Positions 6,135 through 6,283 of a DNA stretch of 6,283 bases are shown here, piece by piece. Each line of letters starts with the position of its first letter. Within the stretch, counting starts at the first letter, position 1. The DNA lies in contig CAZDCF010000052.1 in NCBI GenBank assembly GCA_964503895.1, positions 1 through 6,283 of the forward strand, in the 5' to 3' direction. The notes below the pieces were generated by a model, which saw nothing but the letters and a program-made list of their open reading frames with translations, was not told where the DNA came from and searched no databases. The stretch comes from Nitronereus sp964503895. Lineage in GTDB: Bacteria > Nitrospirota > Nitrospiria > Nitrospirales > UBA8639. A program made the position numbers and the translations under genes.

Positions 6135-6283
6135 CTAATTGTGGATTCCATGCACTTCCATAAGAGTAGTCATTCGTTTGGCGGCGAGTTCCGGGTCCCG
6201 CAAAAGACCTGCTTTATCTGACAGGCGAAATAGATTCGCGAGGTGTACTGTAGATCGTGCGCTTTCCTGACCTCCAACCATCA
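6135..6283 (-). CDS. Unidentified protein, C-terminal 48 residues (cut by window edge)
   Basis: An open frame runs from the right edge to a TAG at 6137-6135, giving 48 readable codons. It begins MVGGQESARSTVHL, continues LFRLSDKAGLLRDPELAAKRM (two short segments of one amphipathic region) and ends MEVHGIHN. It looks like a soluble, helical C-terminus of a larger enzyme. A methionine codon at 6281 lies right at the edge but need not be a start. The text weakly resembles, from memory only, the end of dihydrodipicolinate synthase-like DUF993 proteins, which can occur near isomerases like the one here. That link is a guess. No clear intrinsic terminator follows; the gap to the binding-protein promoter is about 80 bases. 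Confidence 0.6.
   Translation of the reverse strand, partial: MVGGQESARSTVHLANLFRLSDKAGLLRDPELAAKRMTTLMEVHGIHN

Overview
The window is a minus-strand locus from a bacterium, most likely a Gram-negative proteobacterium. It has a periplasmic-type signal peptide, a classic Shine-Dalgarno and sigma70-like promoter, and a LivFGHM-type transporter. Base composition looks moderate by eye. Species or genus cannot be read from this sequence.

In transcription order (right to left): the 3' end of an incomplete gene (6135-6283); a 247-base regulatory gap with a strong extended -10 promoter; a secreted substrate-binding protein of the branched-chain amino acid/amide (HAAT) type (4613-5887); a textbook intrinsic terminator (4550-4587); a second regulatory gap with a candidate promoter and a near-perfect 20-bp palindrome just after its -10; a sugar phosphate isomerase/epimerase-like TIM-barrel enzyme (3580-4398); a carboxymuconolactone decarboxylase/AhpD-like protein (2896-3468); then the ATPases LivG (2114-2845) and LivF (1385-2113), and the permeases LivH (516-1388) and LivM (1-493, cut by the window edge). 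From livG to livM the genes abut, overlap by 4 bases or lie 22 bases apart, so they form one transcription unit.

Together they make a complete HAAT importer apart from the missing end of LivM: one binding protein, two ATPases and two permeases. Two enzymes sit between the binding-protein gene and the membrane and ATPase genes. This suggests uptake coupled to catabolism of a small organic ligand, which need not be an amino acid. The terminator after the binding-protein gene, together with a separate candidate promoter for the rest, would give the usual excess of binding protein over membrane complex.

No CRISPR array, mobile element, tRNA or rRNA is visible. I see no radically new system. The most interesting points are the unknown ligand and pathway, the two promoter-proximal inverted repeats, and a CxxC protein lacking the usual downstream histidine.
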